Shown in pieces: positions 40,218 to 49,158 of a stretch of 64,000 nucleotides of DNA. Below the pieces are notes generated by a model. It saw nothing but the letters and a program-made list of their open reading frames with translations. It ran no database searches and was not told where the DNA came from. Every line of letters starts with the position of its first letter. Position 1 is the stretch's first letter. The DNA comes from an uncultured Veillonella sp. (GTDB lineage: Bacteria; Bacillota; Negativicutes; Veillonellales; Veillonellaceae): assembly GCA_900538355.1 (NCBI GenBank), contig UPXS01000002.1, positions 1-64,000 on the forward strand. The letters are read 5' to 3'. A program made the position numbers and the translations under genes.

Positions 40218-41121
40218 GGCATTAAAAACTGCCTTATTAAAAGAATTACCAAGTACACGTGTACGAGAGCAGGAGTTGCTTTGTAATCATACAACCTTTA
40301 AAATCGGTGGTCCTGCTGACTTATTTATTGAACCTACCACAATGGCTGAGTTGAGCTTCACGCTTCGCACTATTCATGAATTGGGTGTGCCTGTAACTGT
40401 TATCGGTTGCGGCTCCAATATTTTGGTGAAAGACGGTGGCATTCGCGGTGCCGTTGTATCGGTTCGTCATATGACTCAAATCATGGATTGCAATGATAAT
40501 GTGTTGTGCATTGGTTCTGGGTATATGTTAAAAGATGCGTCTGAATTTGCCTGGGAAAATGGTCTCTCTGGTCTTGAGTTTGCCATTGGTATTCCAGGAA
40601 CATTGGGCGGTGCTGTATTTATGAATGCAGGAGCTTATGACGGGGAAATGAGCCATGTAGTTACATCAGTACTAGCTGTAGATTTTGAAGGCAATATCAA
40701 GGAATATGATGCATCTCATTTAGATTTTGCATATCGTCATAGCGTGTTCCACGATAATCATGAGGTTATTGGCGAAGTCGTTATGACCCTTAAACCAGGC
40801 GACAAGGATGCTATCAAGGCGCGTATGGATGAGCTTACAGAAAAACGCGAATCCAAGCAACCTTTAGAATTTGCCAGTGCAGGTTCTACCTTTAAACGTC
40901 CACCAGGGTACTTTGCAGGTACATTGATTGAACAAACAGGCCTAAAGGGATTGTCTGTAGGTGATGCACAAGTATCCCATAAACATGCAGGCTTTGTCAT
41001 CAATACTGGCAGTGCTAGTGCGAAGGATGTACTGGACTTGATTAGTGAAGTACAACGTCGTGTGTATGATCAACACGGTGTACATCTTGAACCAGAAGTA
41101 CGCATGATTGGTGAAGACTAA
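40192..41121 (+). CDS. murB: UDP-N-acetylenolpyruvoylglucosamine reductase MurB
   Basis: 309 residues, type IIb MurB as in Firmicutes. It is the FAD enzyme that reduces the enolpyruvyl group with NADPH to form UDP-MurNAc for peptidoglycan. It shows TTFKIGGPADLF, GCGSNILVKDGGIRG, IPGTLGGAVFMNAGAYDGEM, the catalytic-region AGSTFKRPPGYFAG and the terminal EPEVRMIGE. The gene overlaps ylbF and ends at a terminator (41144-41205). Confidence 0.96.
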   Translation: MANNNHNIEALKTALLKELPSTRVREQELLCNHTTFKIGGPADLFIEPTTMAELSFTLRTIHELGVPVTVIGCGSNILVKDGGIRGAVVSVRHMTQIMDCNDNVLCIGSGYMLKDASEFAWENGLSGLEFAIGIPGTLGGAVFMNAGAYDGEMSHVVTSVLAVDFEGNIKEYDASHLDFAYRHSVFHDNHEVIGEVVMTLKPGDKDAIKARMDELTEKRESKQPLEFASAGSTFKRPPGYFAGTLIEQTGLKGLSVGDAQVSHKHAGFVINTGSASAKDVLDLISEVQRRVYDQHGVHLEPEVRMIGED

Positions 41122-41143
41122 TACTAACTAAATACTAATATAA

Positions 41144-41205
41144 GATTTCTTATGTAACGTAACTCTTTTTAGGGGCTGACGGAATCATAAGAAATCTTTT
41201 TTTAA
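41144..41205 (+). terminator. Terminator after murB with long loop
   Basis: A perfect 13-bp stem (41144-41156 with 41188-41200) encloses a 31-base loop and is followed by a T run. Confidence 0.8.
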
Positions 41206-41213
41206 CAGTATTT

Positions 41214-41243
41214 TTGACTTTTTTCTATAGACTGCGTTATAAT
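41214..41243 (+). promoter_or_regulatory. Promoter for typA
   Basis: TTGACT at 41214-41219, an 18-base spacer, and TATAAT at 41238-41243. Confidence 0.75.
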
Positions 41244-41337
41244 TAACTGTTGCCAATTTTGGGAATATACCTACATAGTGACTTTAACCAGTCTTATGTG
41301 ATATAGAATATACTAAAAGAATTAAAGGGAGGATCTT

Positions 41338-43149
41338 ATGATTCGCGAAAATCTTCGTAATGTAGCGATTATCGCCCACGTTGACCATGGTAAAACAACT
41401 TTGGTGGACGCGTTATTAAAACAAAGCCATGTGTTCCGTGAAAATGAAAAAGTAGCAGAACGCGTAATGGACTCCAATGACTTGGAACGTGAACGCGGTA
41501 TTACTATTTTGTCTAAAAACACTGCTGTAATGCATGATGGCATCAAAATCAACATCGTTGATACTCCAGGCCATGCTGACTTCGGCGGCGAAGTAGAACG
41601 TGTACTTAACATGGTTGACGGCGTATTGCTTCTCGTAGATGCTTACGAAGGTCCAATGCCTCAAACTAAATACGTTTTGCGTAAAGCATTAGAACAAAAA
41701 TTAAAACCAATCGTAGTTATCAACAAAATCGACCGTCCTGACCAACGTGTTAAAGAGGTTGAAGATGAAGTTCTTGAATTGTTCATGGAACTTGAAGCTG
41801 ATGACGATCAACTTGACTTCCCTGTAGTATATGCATCCGCTCGTGCTGGTGTATCTAAAACTAACTGGGATGACGAAGCAGTAAACATGGAACCATTGTT
41901 CAAAACATTGATTGAAGAAATTCCTGCTCCACAAGGCGACATGGAAGGTCCTCTTCAATTCATGGTTACTACACTTGATTACGATAACTTCATCGGTAAA
42001 ATCGCCGTAGGTCGTATCGTTCGCGGTAAAATGAGACCTAACCAACAAGTGGCTATCATGAATGGTGAAAGCACTCGTAAAGCAAAAATCGGCCGCGTAT
42101 ACACATACAATGGCTTGAACCGTGTTGAAACTGACGAAGCTGAAATGGGTGATATCATTGCATTCGCTGGTATCGACGATATCAACATCGGCGAAACTGT
42201 AGCAGATGCTGAAAATCCTGAAGCATTACCATCTATCTCCATCGACGAACCAACATTGTCCATGGTATTCTCTGTAAACAACTCTCCATTCGCAGGCCGC
42301 GAAGGTGAATTCGTTACATCCCGTCACTTACGTGATCGTTTGTTCCGCGAAGTAGAAACTAACGTTTCTATGAAGGTTGAAGAAACTGATTCTGCAGATG
42401 CATTCAAAGTATCTGGCCGTGGCGAGTTGCACTTGGCTGTATTGATTGAAACTATGCGTCGTGAAGGCTATGAATTACAAGTAGGTAAACCTCGCGTAAT
42501 CTTCAAAACTATTAACGACCAATTGTGCGAACCACTAGAAGCATTGACTATCGACGTACCTCAAGAATTCATGGGTACAGTAATGGAAAATCTTGGTCAA
42601 CGTAAAGCTGAATTGACTAACATGGTTGAGTTAGCTGGTTACCTTCGTATGGAATTCGTAATTCCTGCTCGTGGTTTGATCGGTTTCCGTGCACAATTCT
42701 TAACAGCTACAAAAGGTAATGGTATCATGAACCATGTATTCCATGGTTATGCACCATACAAAGGTGAAATTCCTTCCCGTACACGCGGTGCCTTGGTAGC
42801 ATTCGAAAATGGCGAAACTACTCCATATGGTTTGAACTCTGTTCAAGACCGTGGTACATTGTTCGTTGGTCCTAACCAAGACGTGTACGCAGGTCAAGTT
42901 ATCGGTGAAAACACTCGTGAACTTGATATGGATGTTAACCCATGTAAGAAAAAACACGTTACTAACATGCGTTCTAGCTCCTCTGACGAAGCAGTACGCT
43001 TGACTCCACCTCGTATCTTCTCCTTAGAGCAAGCTCTTGAGTGGATCAACGATGACGAACTCGTTGAAGTAACACCTGAAAGCATTCGTATGCGTAAAAC
43101 AATCCTTGATCGTAACGCACGTGCGAAAGCAGCTAAAAACAAAAAATAA
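41338..43149 (+). CDS. typA: Translational GTPase TypA/BipA
   Basis: 603 residues, the usual length. It is a ribosome-binding GTPase of the EF-G family involved in large-subunit assembly and stress growth. The G motifs are AHVDHGKTT (G1), RGITI (G2), DTPGHADFG (G3) and NKIDRP (G4). The C-terminal half holds the BipA-specific domain (about 480-600). AGGGAGGA precedes the ATG. Codon use is strongly biased (AAA, CGT, GTA), as in highly expressed genes. Confidence 0.97.
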   Translation: MIRENLRNVAIIAHVDHGKTTLVDALLKQSHVFRENEKVAERVMDSNDLERERGITILSKNTAVMHDGIKINIVDTPGHADFGGEVERVLNMVDGVLLLVDAYEGPMPQTKYVLRKALEQKLKPIVVINKIDRPDQRVKEVEDEVLELFMELEADDDQLDFPVVYASARAGVSKTNWDDEAVNMEPLFKTLIEEIPAPQGDMEGPLQFMVTTLDYDNFIGKIAVGRIVRGKMRPNQQVAIMNGESTRKAKIGRVYTYNGLNRVETDEAEMGDIIAFAGIDDINIGETVADAENPEALPSISIDEPTLSMVFSVNNSPFAGREGEFVTSRHLRDRLFREVETNVSMKVEETDSADAFKVSGRGELHLAVLIETMRREGYELQVGKPRVIFKTINDQLCEPLEALTIDVPQEFMGTVMENLGQRKAELTNMVELAGYLRMEFVIPARGLIGFRAQFLTATKGNGIMNHVFHGYAPYKGEIPSRTRGALVAFENGETTPYGLNSVQDRGTLFVGPNQDVYAGQVIGENTRELDMDVNPCKKKHVTNMRSSSSDEAVRLTPPRIFSLEQALEWINDDELVEVTPESIRMRKTILDRNARAKAAKNKK

Positions 43150-43167
43150 TATCCATAGTGATATGAG

Positions 43168-43194
43168 ACGACGCTCCCTTGGGGCGTCGTTTTT
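43168..43194 (+). terminator. Terminator after typA
   Basis: ACGACGC/GCGTCGT stem extended by CCC/GGG, followed by five T residues. Confidence 0.9.
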
Positions 43195-43195
43195 A

Positions 43196-43483
43196 TATTG
43201 TAAAAATATAAAAACAATTCTATGCATAGTATATATCGGTGTTTAGTAGGCTATAAGTAAACTTTTTTACAAGAATGATACTTTAAGATATTCCTATTTA
43301 TTATATTCATATGAAAAGTAGATGATAACCTTATCATTTATGATTAATTGCTATATAGAGCCTTGTATATATTGAGTTTGCATAATACCTTGCTAATAGG
43401 GGTATCGGTATATACGAAATATCCATGTGGATGTATAATAATAACAAGTTTGTTGAAATCAATTATTGATTATGGAGGTTCTT
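43196..43483. promoter_or_regulatory. Intergenic region with operator-like dyad
   Basis: AT-rich, no gene. A perfect dyad ATGATAACCTTATCAT (43322-43337) and a TATAAT at 43434-43439 lie upstream of the DUF4198 gene. The dyad halves match Fur-type half sites, but the spacer is one base shorter than the Fur consensus. It may be a metal-regulator site; this is inference. Confidence 0.45.
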
Positions 43484-44203
43484 ATGAATAAGAGACTTTT
43501 AGCTTCTTTATTTGCTGTAGGTTTAGCTGCAGGTTGTGTGTGCTCTTCCGTTGATGCGCATGGCGTATTCTTCGCAAATCGTTTAGACGAAAAAGCATTA
43601 GTACTTGGCGAAGGCCCTGTTGATGATGCGTATAGCCCAGAAATGGTAAAAAGCATCATTGGTTTAGATAACAATGGTATGGTAATTCCTGTACAAGTTA
43701 TTAAACATGAAAAAAATGTAGCAGTTGTACCAAATGATAAATTGGGTATTACAGTAACTGATTTTGACTATGGTTACTGGACAAAAGATAAAGATGGCAA
43801 AACTGTACATAAACCAATTACAGAAGTACCTGGTGCTCAAAAAAGTACACATGCCATTAAATATGATGTTCACTACTGGAATGCAGAAGCAAAACCTTTC
43901 AACAATAAAGATGCTTTCATCCAAATCATTCCATCCGTTAACCCATTAACACTTAGAAAAGGTGATACATATGAAATCCAAGTCTTGAAAGACGGCAAAC
44001 CATATGCAAATGCACCTTTAATCAAAGACGTAATTAACGATCTTACTAATGAAAGCAAAGCTGATGAAAACGGTAAAGCAACTGTTACAGTAAGCGCTAA
44101 CGGCCTTAACGTAGTAGGTGTTGAAGTAGGCTTCCCAACTCAAATTAAAGGGGAACAAAACAAATACTTCAGCGCATTGTCCTTTATCATCAATCCTGAA
44201 TAA
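43484..44203 (+). CDS. DUF4198 exported protein, putative metal-uptake component
   Basis: 239 residues. A signal peptide of about 25 residues (MNKRLLASLF ... SSVDA) is followed at the mature N-terminus by HGVFF. DUF4198 proteins of nickel/cobalt uptake systems typically begin with such a His. The rest is beta-rich and ends with an Ig-like module (KPYANAPLIKDV ... KATVTVSANGLNVVGVEVGF). It is predicted to be periplasmic or surface exposed. Metal binding is a family-based guess. The frame opens at a TTG (43466), but GGAGGT marks the ATG at 43484. A terminator follows at 44236-44272. Confidence 0.8.
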   Translation: MNKRLLASLFAVGLAAGCVCSSVDAHGVFFANRLDEKALVLGEGPVDDAYSPEMVKSIIGLDNNGMVIPVQVIKHEKNVAVVPNDKLGITVTDFDYGYWTKDKDGKTVHKPITEVPGAQKSTHAIKYDVHYWNAEAKPFNNKDAFIQIIPSVNPLTLRKGDTYEIQVLKDGKPYANAPLIKDVINDLTNESKADENGKATVTVSANGLNVVGVEVGFPTQIKGEQNKYFSALSFIINPE

Positions 44204-44235
44204 TAGTGTGTACTATTAAATGAGTGTGTAGTTAT

Positions 44236-44272
44236 AAAAGACCTCCTAAGTTGGACTTAGGGGGTCTTTTTA
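44236..44272 (+). terminator. Terminator after the DUF4198 gene
   Basis: A near-perfect 15-bp stem (44236-44250 with 44256-44270) ending in a T run. Confidence 0.9.
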
Positions 44273-44337
44273 CCATTTTAGGCAATATGAGTTCTGTGAG
44301 AGTGTCTAGGTTTAGCTAGATAAAAGGAGAGATTATT

Positions 44338-46584
44338 ATGAAATTACATCGTCATCTATCGGCTGTGATGGCTGCATTAGTTTTGACAGGTATATCGTAT
44401 ACTGCTATGGCTACAGAAATTACTGCCACCAGTGATAAAGCAGAAGAATTACTCGGTTTAACAATGGGGTCACCAGTGCAAACGCAACCTGAGGTTAAGC
44501 ACATAGAGGACACCTTAACAGTTAATGTGCATGGTAAAAGTTTAACAGAGGCTGGTAAAAGCAAGAATGTAACCGGTATCTATAATGGATTTGGGTCCCA
44601 ATTAACAGTAGATAAAGATCTTATTGTACGATTAAAGAATGATGCACCAGCATCTAAAAGAGACCTTGGTCATTACTATATGAGCGCTGTTTATGCTGGG
44701 TACGGTGGCAAAGTGCCAAGACTTAGCAAGGATAATCCTGATAGAGACTATGGAGATACGAATATACATGTGAAAGGTAATGTAGATATTGATGCTATCG
44801 GTGTAGGTTTACAAGCTAATCAGCGTGGTCATATTATTGTTGATGGTGGCGGTCGTATCATTACCCATCCTTTAGAAACATCTGATACGTACTCCGTAGT
44901 AGCTGAAGAGGGTGATGTCTATGTAAATGCAGGTTATGATGGTAAGCATCCAGGTACCAAAGACTTGGTTGCTGTTGGTAATGTAGGCTTAATCGATAAG
45001 GACTATGGTCGCGATCCAAACCATAATGAAGAACCAACGAATATAGGCTTAGCTTTCACAACACCAAACTCTAGCCTCACAGGTGCTGTGTTAAATGAAT
45101 ATGCTGAAAGCAATAAAAACCCTCATAATTCTGGTGCCGATATTTACTTACAAAATGGTGCTACTTGGAATAATGAATGGATTGGTATGGAGCGCCCTAC
45201 ACCTAAGAAAGAACGTCCATCGGGAGATAATGCGGCGTATCTATATAAGGGCAGTAAGGTTCGCAATCTTGTAGGTGGTACGAGTCCAATGGCTGCAGGG
45301 AATATTCATCCCATCGATGCACGTCCTATTACAATTCAAAATTACAGCGGTTATGTGAACGCCATTTACAAATCAGGAGTACCAGCTAGTGAAGCAGGAA
45401 AAGGGCAAATTATAGTTGAACACGCAGCGGATAATAGCCATATTACCGTTCAAGGCGACCACTCCGGTAATACCATTAATGATGCAAGTTATAAAAAGGA
45501 AATTCAAGCATTAGCTAATAAATTACAATATACTGGCAATGATAAGAAGCTTAGCACAACCGTTCAAATTAATGAAGGGATTACTAGCCCTAGTGCTGTT
45601 GCAGAGCTAGGCGCAGATCACTTTGATGCACAGGGGCATCTCGTTGTAGACGATACAACAAAGATTGCTCTAGGCAGTGAATCCTCATTGGTGAGCGGTA
45701 CAAAATCTGCCCTTACATCGACCGTTATGGCATGGAAGAATAACACTAATGATTTACAACGCCGTTTAGGAGATCTTCGTCTAGCTAATACAGACCAAGG
45801 TGTATGGGCAAAATACATCGGCGGTAAATCCAAAATTACAGACGGTGCAGATGTGCATATGACCTATAATGGGGTACAAGTCGGTTACGACCATAAATCA
45901 TCTAATGGTTGGATTTTCGGTGGCGCCCTTGATTACAGTACATCTAGTAATTCTTATGCTAACGGCAGTGGTGATGGCAAACTTGGTGGCATCGCCGTAT
46001 ATGGGACAAAACAACATGATGATGGACGTTATTTAGATATTATTGCTCGTGGTAACAGATTATCTAATGACTATAACCTATACTCCGTTAGTGGCCAACG
46101 ATTGAATGGTAATTATCATACATACGGTACATCCTTGAGTGCTGAATATGGCAAACGGATTAAAAAGCAAAATGGCTTCTACATCGACCCTAGTGTAGAA
46201 TTTATTGTAGGCCGTTTACAAGGTGTATCCTATGATGCAGCTATTGCAGGTGGTGGCTCTATGCATGTAAAATCTGACGCTGTTAACTCTGCTGTAGGTA
46301 GACTCGGTATTGGCATTGGGAAAGAAACAGAAAAATCCAATATCTTTGCTAAATTAGCGTTAGCTCATGAATTTTCTGGTAAGGTAAATACTACATACTC
46401 TGCACCAGGAAATCCAACAGTACAAACGTCGGTAGACTTGAAGGATACTTGGCTTGATGCTGAAATTGGCGGATCCTGGAGTGTTCGTCCTAGCACATAT
46501 CTATATGGTACATTCACTAAAAACTTTGGTGCTACTATAGATAATACATGGCGTATTGATGCTGGGGTTAGACATAACTTCTAA
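44338..46584 (+). CDS. Autotransporter (type Va) with C-terminal barrel
   Basis: 748 residues. A signal peptide (about 1-25, ending AMA) precedes a passenger of about 450 residues rich in beta-type Asn, Gly and Val repeats. A C-terminal autotransporter barrel runs from about residue 485 (GVWAKYIGGKSKI) to the terminal aromatic residue (DAGVRHNF). The barrel inserts in the outer membrane and exposes the passenger. The passenger lacks a visible protease triad, so adhesion is likelier but unproven. AAAGGAG precedes the ATG. A hairpin (46596-46635) follows. Confidence 0.9.
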   Translation: MKLHRHLSAVMAALVLTGISYTAMATEITATSDKAEELLGLTMGSPVQTQPEVKHIEDTLTVNVHGKSLTEAGKSKNVTGIYNGFGSQLTVDKDLIVRLKNDAPASKRDLGHYYMSAVYAGYGGKVPRLSKDNPDRDYGDTNIHVKGNVDIDAIGVGLQANQRGHIIVDGGGRIITHPLETSDTYSVVAEEGDVYVNAGYDGKHPGTKDLVAVGNVGLIDKDYGRDPNHNEEPTNIGLAFTTPNSSLTGAVLNEYAESNKNPHNSGADIYLQNGATWNNEWIGMERPTPKKERPSGDNAAYLYKGSKVRNLVGGTSPMAAGNIHPIDARPITIQNYSGYVNAIYKSGVPASEAGKGQIIVEHAADNSHITVQGDHSGNTINDASYKKEIQALANKLQYTGNDKKLSTTVQINEGITSPSAVAELGADHFDAQGHLVVDDTTKIALGSESSLVSGTKSALTSTVMAWKNNTNDLQRRLGDLRLANTDQGVWAKYIGGKSKITDGADVHMTYNGVQVGYDHKSSNGWIFGGALDYSTSSNSYANGSGDGKLGGIAVYGTKQHDDGRYLDIIARGNRLSNDYNLYSVSGQRLNGNYHTYGTSLSAEYGKRIKKQNGFYIDPSVEFIVGRLQGVSYDAAIAGGGSMHVKSDAVNSAVGRLGIGIGKETEKSNIFAKLALAHEFSGKVNTTYSAPGNPTVQTSVDLKDTWLDAEIGGSWSVRPSTYLYGTFTKNFGATIDNTWRIDAGVRHNF

Positions 46585-46595
46585 TTAAATATTGC

Positions 46596-46635
46596 ACTAA
46601 TAGTCCTTATAGCGTATGCTGTAAGGACTATTAGT
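46596..46635 (+). terminator. Hairpin after the autotransporter
   Basis: ACTAATAGTCCTTAT pairs with the complementary 46621-46635 over 14 bases. The T tract is poor, so termination may be weak and the phosphatase gene could be cotranscribed. Confidence 0.55.
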
Positions 46636-46651
46636 ATTTAAGGAGTGTATT

Positions 46652-47110
46652 ATGACTAAAATTTTATTCATCTGCCACGGTAATATTTGTCGTTCAACGA
46701 TGGCAGAGTTTTATATGAAGCATATCGTTGCAAAAGCTGGACTCAGCGATTCTATTTATGTTGAATCTGCAGCTACTTCTCGTGAGGAGATAGGGAACGA
46801 CACCCATTATGGGACTAAACAAAAATTAGATGAAATGGGTATTCCTTATACGCGTCGTAAGGCTCGTCAAGTAACCCTTGATGACTATCACAACTTTGAT
46901 TACCTCGTTATTATGGATGAAAATAACGGACGTAATTTAAAACGTATCATTGGGGATGATGTTGACAATAAGGTGCATAAGGCGATGTCCTTTGTTGGTG
47001 AAAGCCGTGACGTAAAGGACCCTTGGTATACGGGAAACTTTGATGAAACCTATGATGATGTAAGTCGCAGCTGTGATGCTCTATTAGAGTTGATTAAAGA
47101 ACAAATGTAA
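46652..47110 (+). CDS. Low-molecular-weight protein-tyrosine phosphatase
   Basis: 152 residues. The phosphatase loop CHGNICRS (C-x5-R, residues 8-15) and the general-acid motif DPWYTG (about 125) are those of cytoplasmic LMW-PTPs. They remove phosphate from tyrosine, often on kinases of capsule or exopolysaccharide synthesis. No such kinase is nearby. AAGGAG precedes the ATG. Confidence 0.95.
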   Translation: MTKILFICHGNICRSTMAEFYMKHIVAKAGLSDSIYVESAATSREEIGNDTHYGTKQKLDEMGIPYTRRKARQVTLDDYHNFDYLVIMDENNGRNLKRIIGDDVDNKVHKAMSFVGESRDVKDPWYTGNFDETYDDVSRSCDALLELIKEQM

Positions 47111-47118
47111 TAGAAACA

Positions 47119-47163
47119 GCCCCTACAGTTAGCTAAGAAAATGCTTAACTATAGGGGCCTTTC
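47119..47163 (+). terminator. Terminator after the phosphatase gene
   Basis: GCCCCTACAGTTAGC... pairs with ...CTTAACTATAGGGGC, one mismatch, followed by a short T tract. Confidence 0.7.
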
Positions 47164-47323
47164 CATATGTGATTTGTGTTTGATTACTTTATACTCTGTC
47201 GATAAGCCGGAGCGTTTCGCTGTCGGTAAAAGTATTTCATTGTGATACAATAATACATAATAAAATAGTATGGCAAATTGCTGAATATATTATTTGTGAG
47301 AAAGTTAAGGGGAGGCGTTTATT

Positions 47324-47971
47324 ATGACAACAATGTATCAAGATACGGTAAAATGCTATGTGTGCGGAAAAGAGTCAAAGCAAACTGTTCTTGGTTCTAC
47401 AAATAGTTTTGGCTCTCAAGACTTAGATTTACGACCACCTGAAATGATGCGTGGAACAATGGAGTATTGGGCTCACGAGTGCCCCTATTGTGGTTATATT
47501 GCTAAAAAAATAGACCTTGGCACTGTAGTTACAGAGGCATGGTTAGCTAGAGTGGAGTTTATAAATGCTAATAATATTGAGTTTAAATCAGAATTAGCCA
47601 AAAGATGTTATAAAGAGTATTTGATAAATCTTGAAGATGAAAATATATATAAAGCATTTGCTGTAATATTGAATGCTGCTTGGGCTTGTGACGATGCTCA
47701 AGATATTGGAAATGCTATTCTGTGCCGTAATTTGGCACTTGATTTGATTGATGAGCTTATTGAAAAAGAAGATGATCCCTCGACATTAATGTTGCAAAAA
47801 ATTGATTTATTACGGAGAAGTAATCAATTTAATAAAGTATTAGAAGAGTTTAGTGGTATTTTTATGGATCAAGATTTACTACAAGATATTCTTGATTTTC
47901 AATTAGAAAAGGCAAAAAAACATGATAATGCTTGTTATACAGTTGAAGATGTAAAAAAATCTATCGTATAA
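47324..47971 (+). CDS. Zinc-ribbon protein of unknown function (DUF2225-like)
   Basis: 215 residues. Two Cys pairs, CYVC (about 12-15) and CPYC (about 52-55), would form a zinc ribbon, and the rest is helical and acidic, TPR-like. The pattern recalls DUF2225 proteins. No signal peptide or membrane segment. AAGGGGAGG precedes the ATG, and a TGATACAAT extended -10 lies near 47243-47251. The codons are more AT-rich (frequent ATA, AAA, TTA) than those of neighbours such as typA. Confidence 0.7.
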   Translation: MTTMYQDTVKCYVCGKESKQTVLGSTNSFGSQDLDLRPPEMMRGTMEYWAHECPYCGYIAKKIDLGTVVTEAWLARVEFINANNIEFKSELAKRCYKEYLINLEDENIYKAFAVILNAAWACDDAQDIGNAILCRNLALDLIDELIEKEDDPSTLMLQKIDLLRRSNQFNKVLEEFSGIFMDQDLLQDILDFQLEKAKKHDNACYTVEDVKKSIV

Positions 47972-48044
47972 TACCCCGAAAGCCTTAGTAGTCAGCCCTT
48001 GCGTTTTACTACCAATTCTACTACTAAGCGGGTGTAATTAAAAT

Positions 48045-48090
48045 ACCCCCTAATATTAGTTGATATGCAACTTAATATTAGGGGATTTTC
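48045..48090 (+). terminator. Terminator before tRNA-Arg(CCG)
   Basis: CCCCTAATATTA (48047-48058) pairs with TAATATTAGGGG (48073-48084), followed by T residues. Confidence 0.85.
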
Positions 48091-48166
48091 TATATGAACC
48101 TAGTGTTTGTATATACTTTATACTATCGAACCATAGCGTAATATGGTATAATTTTTAGGTATTCAT

Positions 48167-48241
48167 GCGCCTATAGCTCAGGGGATAGAGCGCCGGTCTC
48201 CGGAACCGGGTGCGCAGGTTCGAATCCTGCTAGGCGCACCA
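48167..48241 (+). tRNA. tRNA-Arg (anticodon CCG)
   Basis: Full cloverleaf: acceptor GCGCCTA/TAGGCGC, anticodon stem CCGGT/ACCGG around CTCCGGA, T loop TTCGAAT and encoded CCA. An extended -10 (TG-G-TATAAT, 48144-48152) precedes it, and a terminator hairpin (48245-48276) follows. Confidence 0.95.
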
Positions 48242-48244
48242 ATT

Positions 48245-48276
48245 AAAAGGCTTCTCGAATTTCGAGAAGCCTTTTT
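48245..48276. terminator. Terminator after tRNA-Arg(CCG)
   Basis: AAAAGGCTTCTCGA pairs with TCGAGAAGCCTTTT; it is symmetric enough to serve the minus-strand gene at 48282 as well. Confidence 0.88.
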
Positions 48277-48281
48277 GTTTA

Positions 48282-48698
48282 CTATCTATATTTATTACAC
48301 TGAATTCCCCTAGATTTAAATTCATTCATAAGTATGTCTATTGATTTATCAATGATTTCTTCATTTGTTGTATATACCATCTTTTGGTAGTAGACCGTAC
48401 CATCAAATTCTATCCAACGACTTGTCGTACCATTTAGTTTGCAAATCTTCATTCTGCCAGCCCAGCTTCCCATGCTGCGAAATTTTTTGCTCTTAGAGAA
48501 GCGTACTTCTCGAATATCTTTTAATTTATAGGTTCTTTTCATTAATCCAAGGCCTATAGAGACTTGATCATCTGTAAAATAAAGAAGTTTATAACGTTCT
48601 TCTGGAGGCATGGATTTAATTATAGATAGGTTATAAGTAGCAAAAACTACAGCAATAGCTATCAATATAAACATTAGTATTATCATATAGCTTCCCAT
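48282..48698 (-). CDS. Membrane-anchored small protein of unknown function
   Basis: 138 residues. One N-terminal membrane segment (IILMFILIAIAVVFATY) anchors a basic cytoplasmic domain rich in Lys, Arg and aromatic residues (LLYFTDDQVSIGLGLMKRTYKLKDIREV), reminiscent of a PH-like YcxB or YdbT fold, but I cannot confirm it. AGGAGG lies ten bases before the ATG. The gene is AT-rich like that at 47324. It is a single-gene unit with its terminator shared with the tRNA. Confidence 0.65.
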   Translation of the reverse strand: MGSYMIILMFILIAIAVVFATYNLSIIKSMPPEERYKLLYFTDDQVSIGLGLMKRTYKLKDIREVRFSKSKKFRSMGSWAGRMKICKLNGTTSRWIEFDGTVYYQKMVYTTNEEIIDKSIDILMNEFKSRGIQCNKYR

Positions 48699-49158
48699 AC
48701 TTTCAAGGCCTCCTTTTCTCTATTATAATAAATATAAGTAATGTATGAAATACTATGTATCTCGCCAAGTAGAGAAAAAAGAAGATAAATAATTGTATAT
48801 GACTGCTATATCTGCACGTATAGGAACTTAATATGTAACATGATATAGAAAAACCTCCACTCCAATGAGTGGAGGTTTTTCTATTCAGAGCTATATAGGA
48901 GCTGTGTTGTAGATAGGGATTCAACATAGAATGTTATGTTTAATAGTATGGAAATAATAAGTGAATGTGATTTGGGTAACACATTTTATTTTGAGAATGA
49001 TGTACAATAAGATTGTCCTTATGAAAATCTGAACATCCTAGCAGGAACACTAGGCATATAGGACGTGATGAATCACATATACATTATCTAATTAAGATTA
49101 ATATAGTACTAAATTGTATCAATGCATAGTTTTGCTGTAGTGATACAGAGGAGATAGT
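48699..49158. other. Intergenic region with one terminator
   Basis: 460 bases without a plausible gene. It contains a strong hairpin at 48848-48882 (GAAAAACCTCCACT with its complement and a T run). An imperfect hairpin (CCTAG...CTAGG, about 49037-49054) lies upstream of the methyltransferase gene, and nothing else is recognised. Confidence 0.6.
48848..48882. terminator. Hairpin terminator without an adjacent gene
   Basis: A 14-bp stem with T residues on one side and A residues on the other, about 150 bases from any called gene end. Confidence 0.75.
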
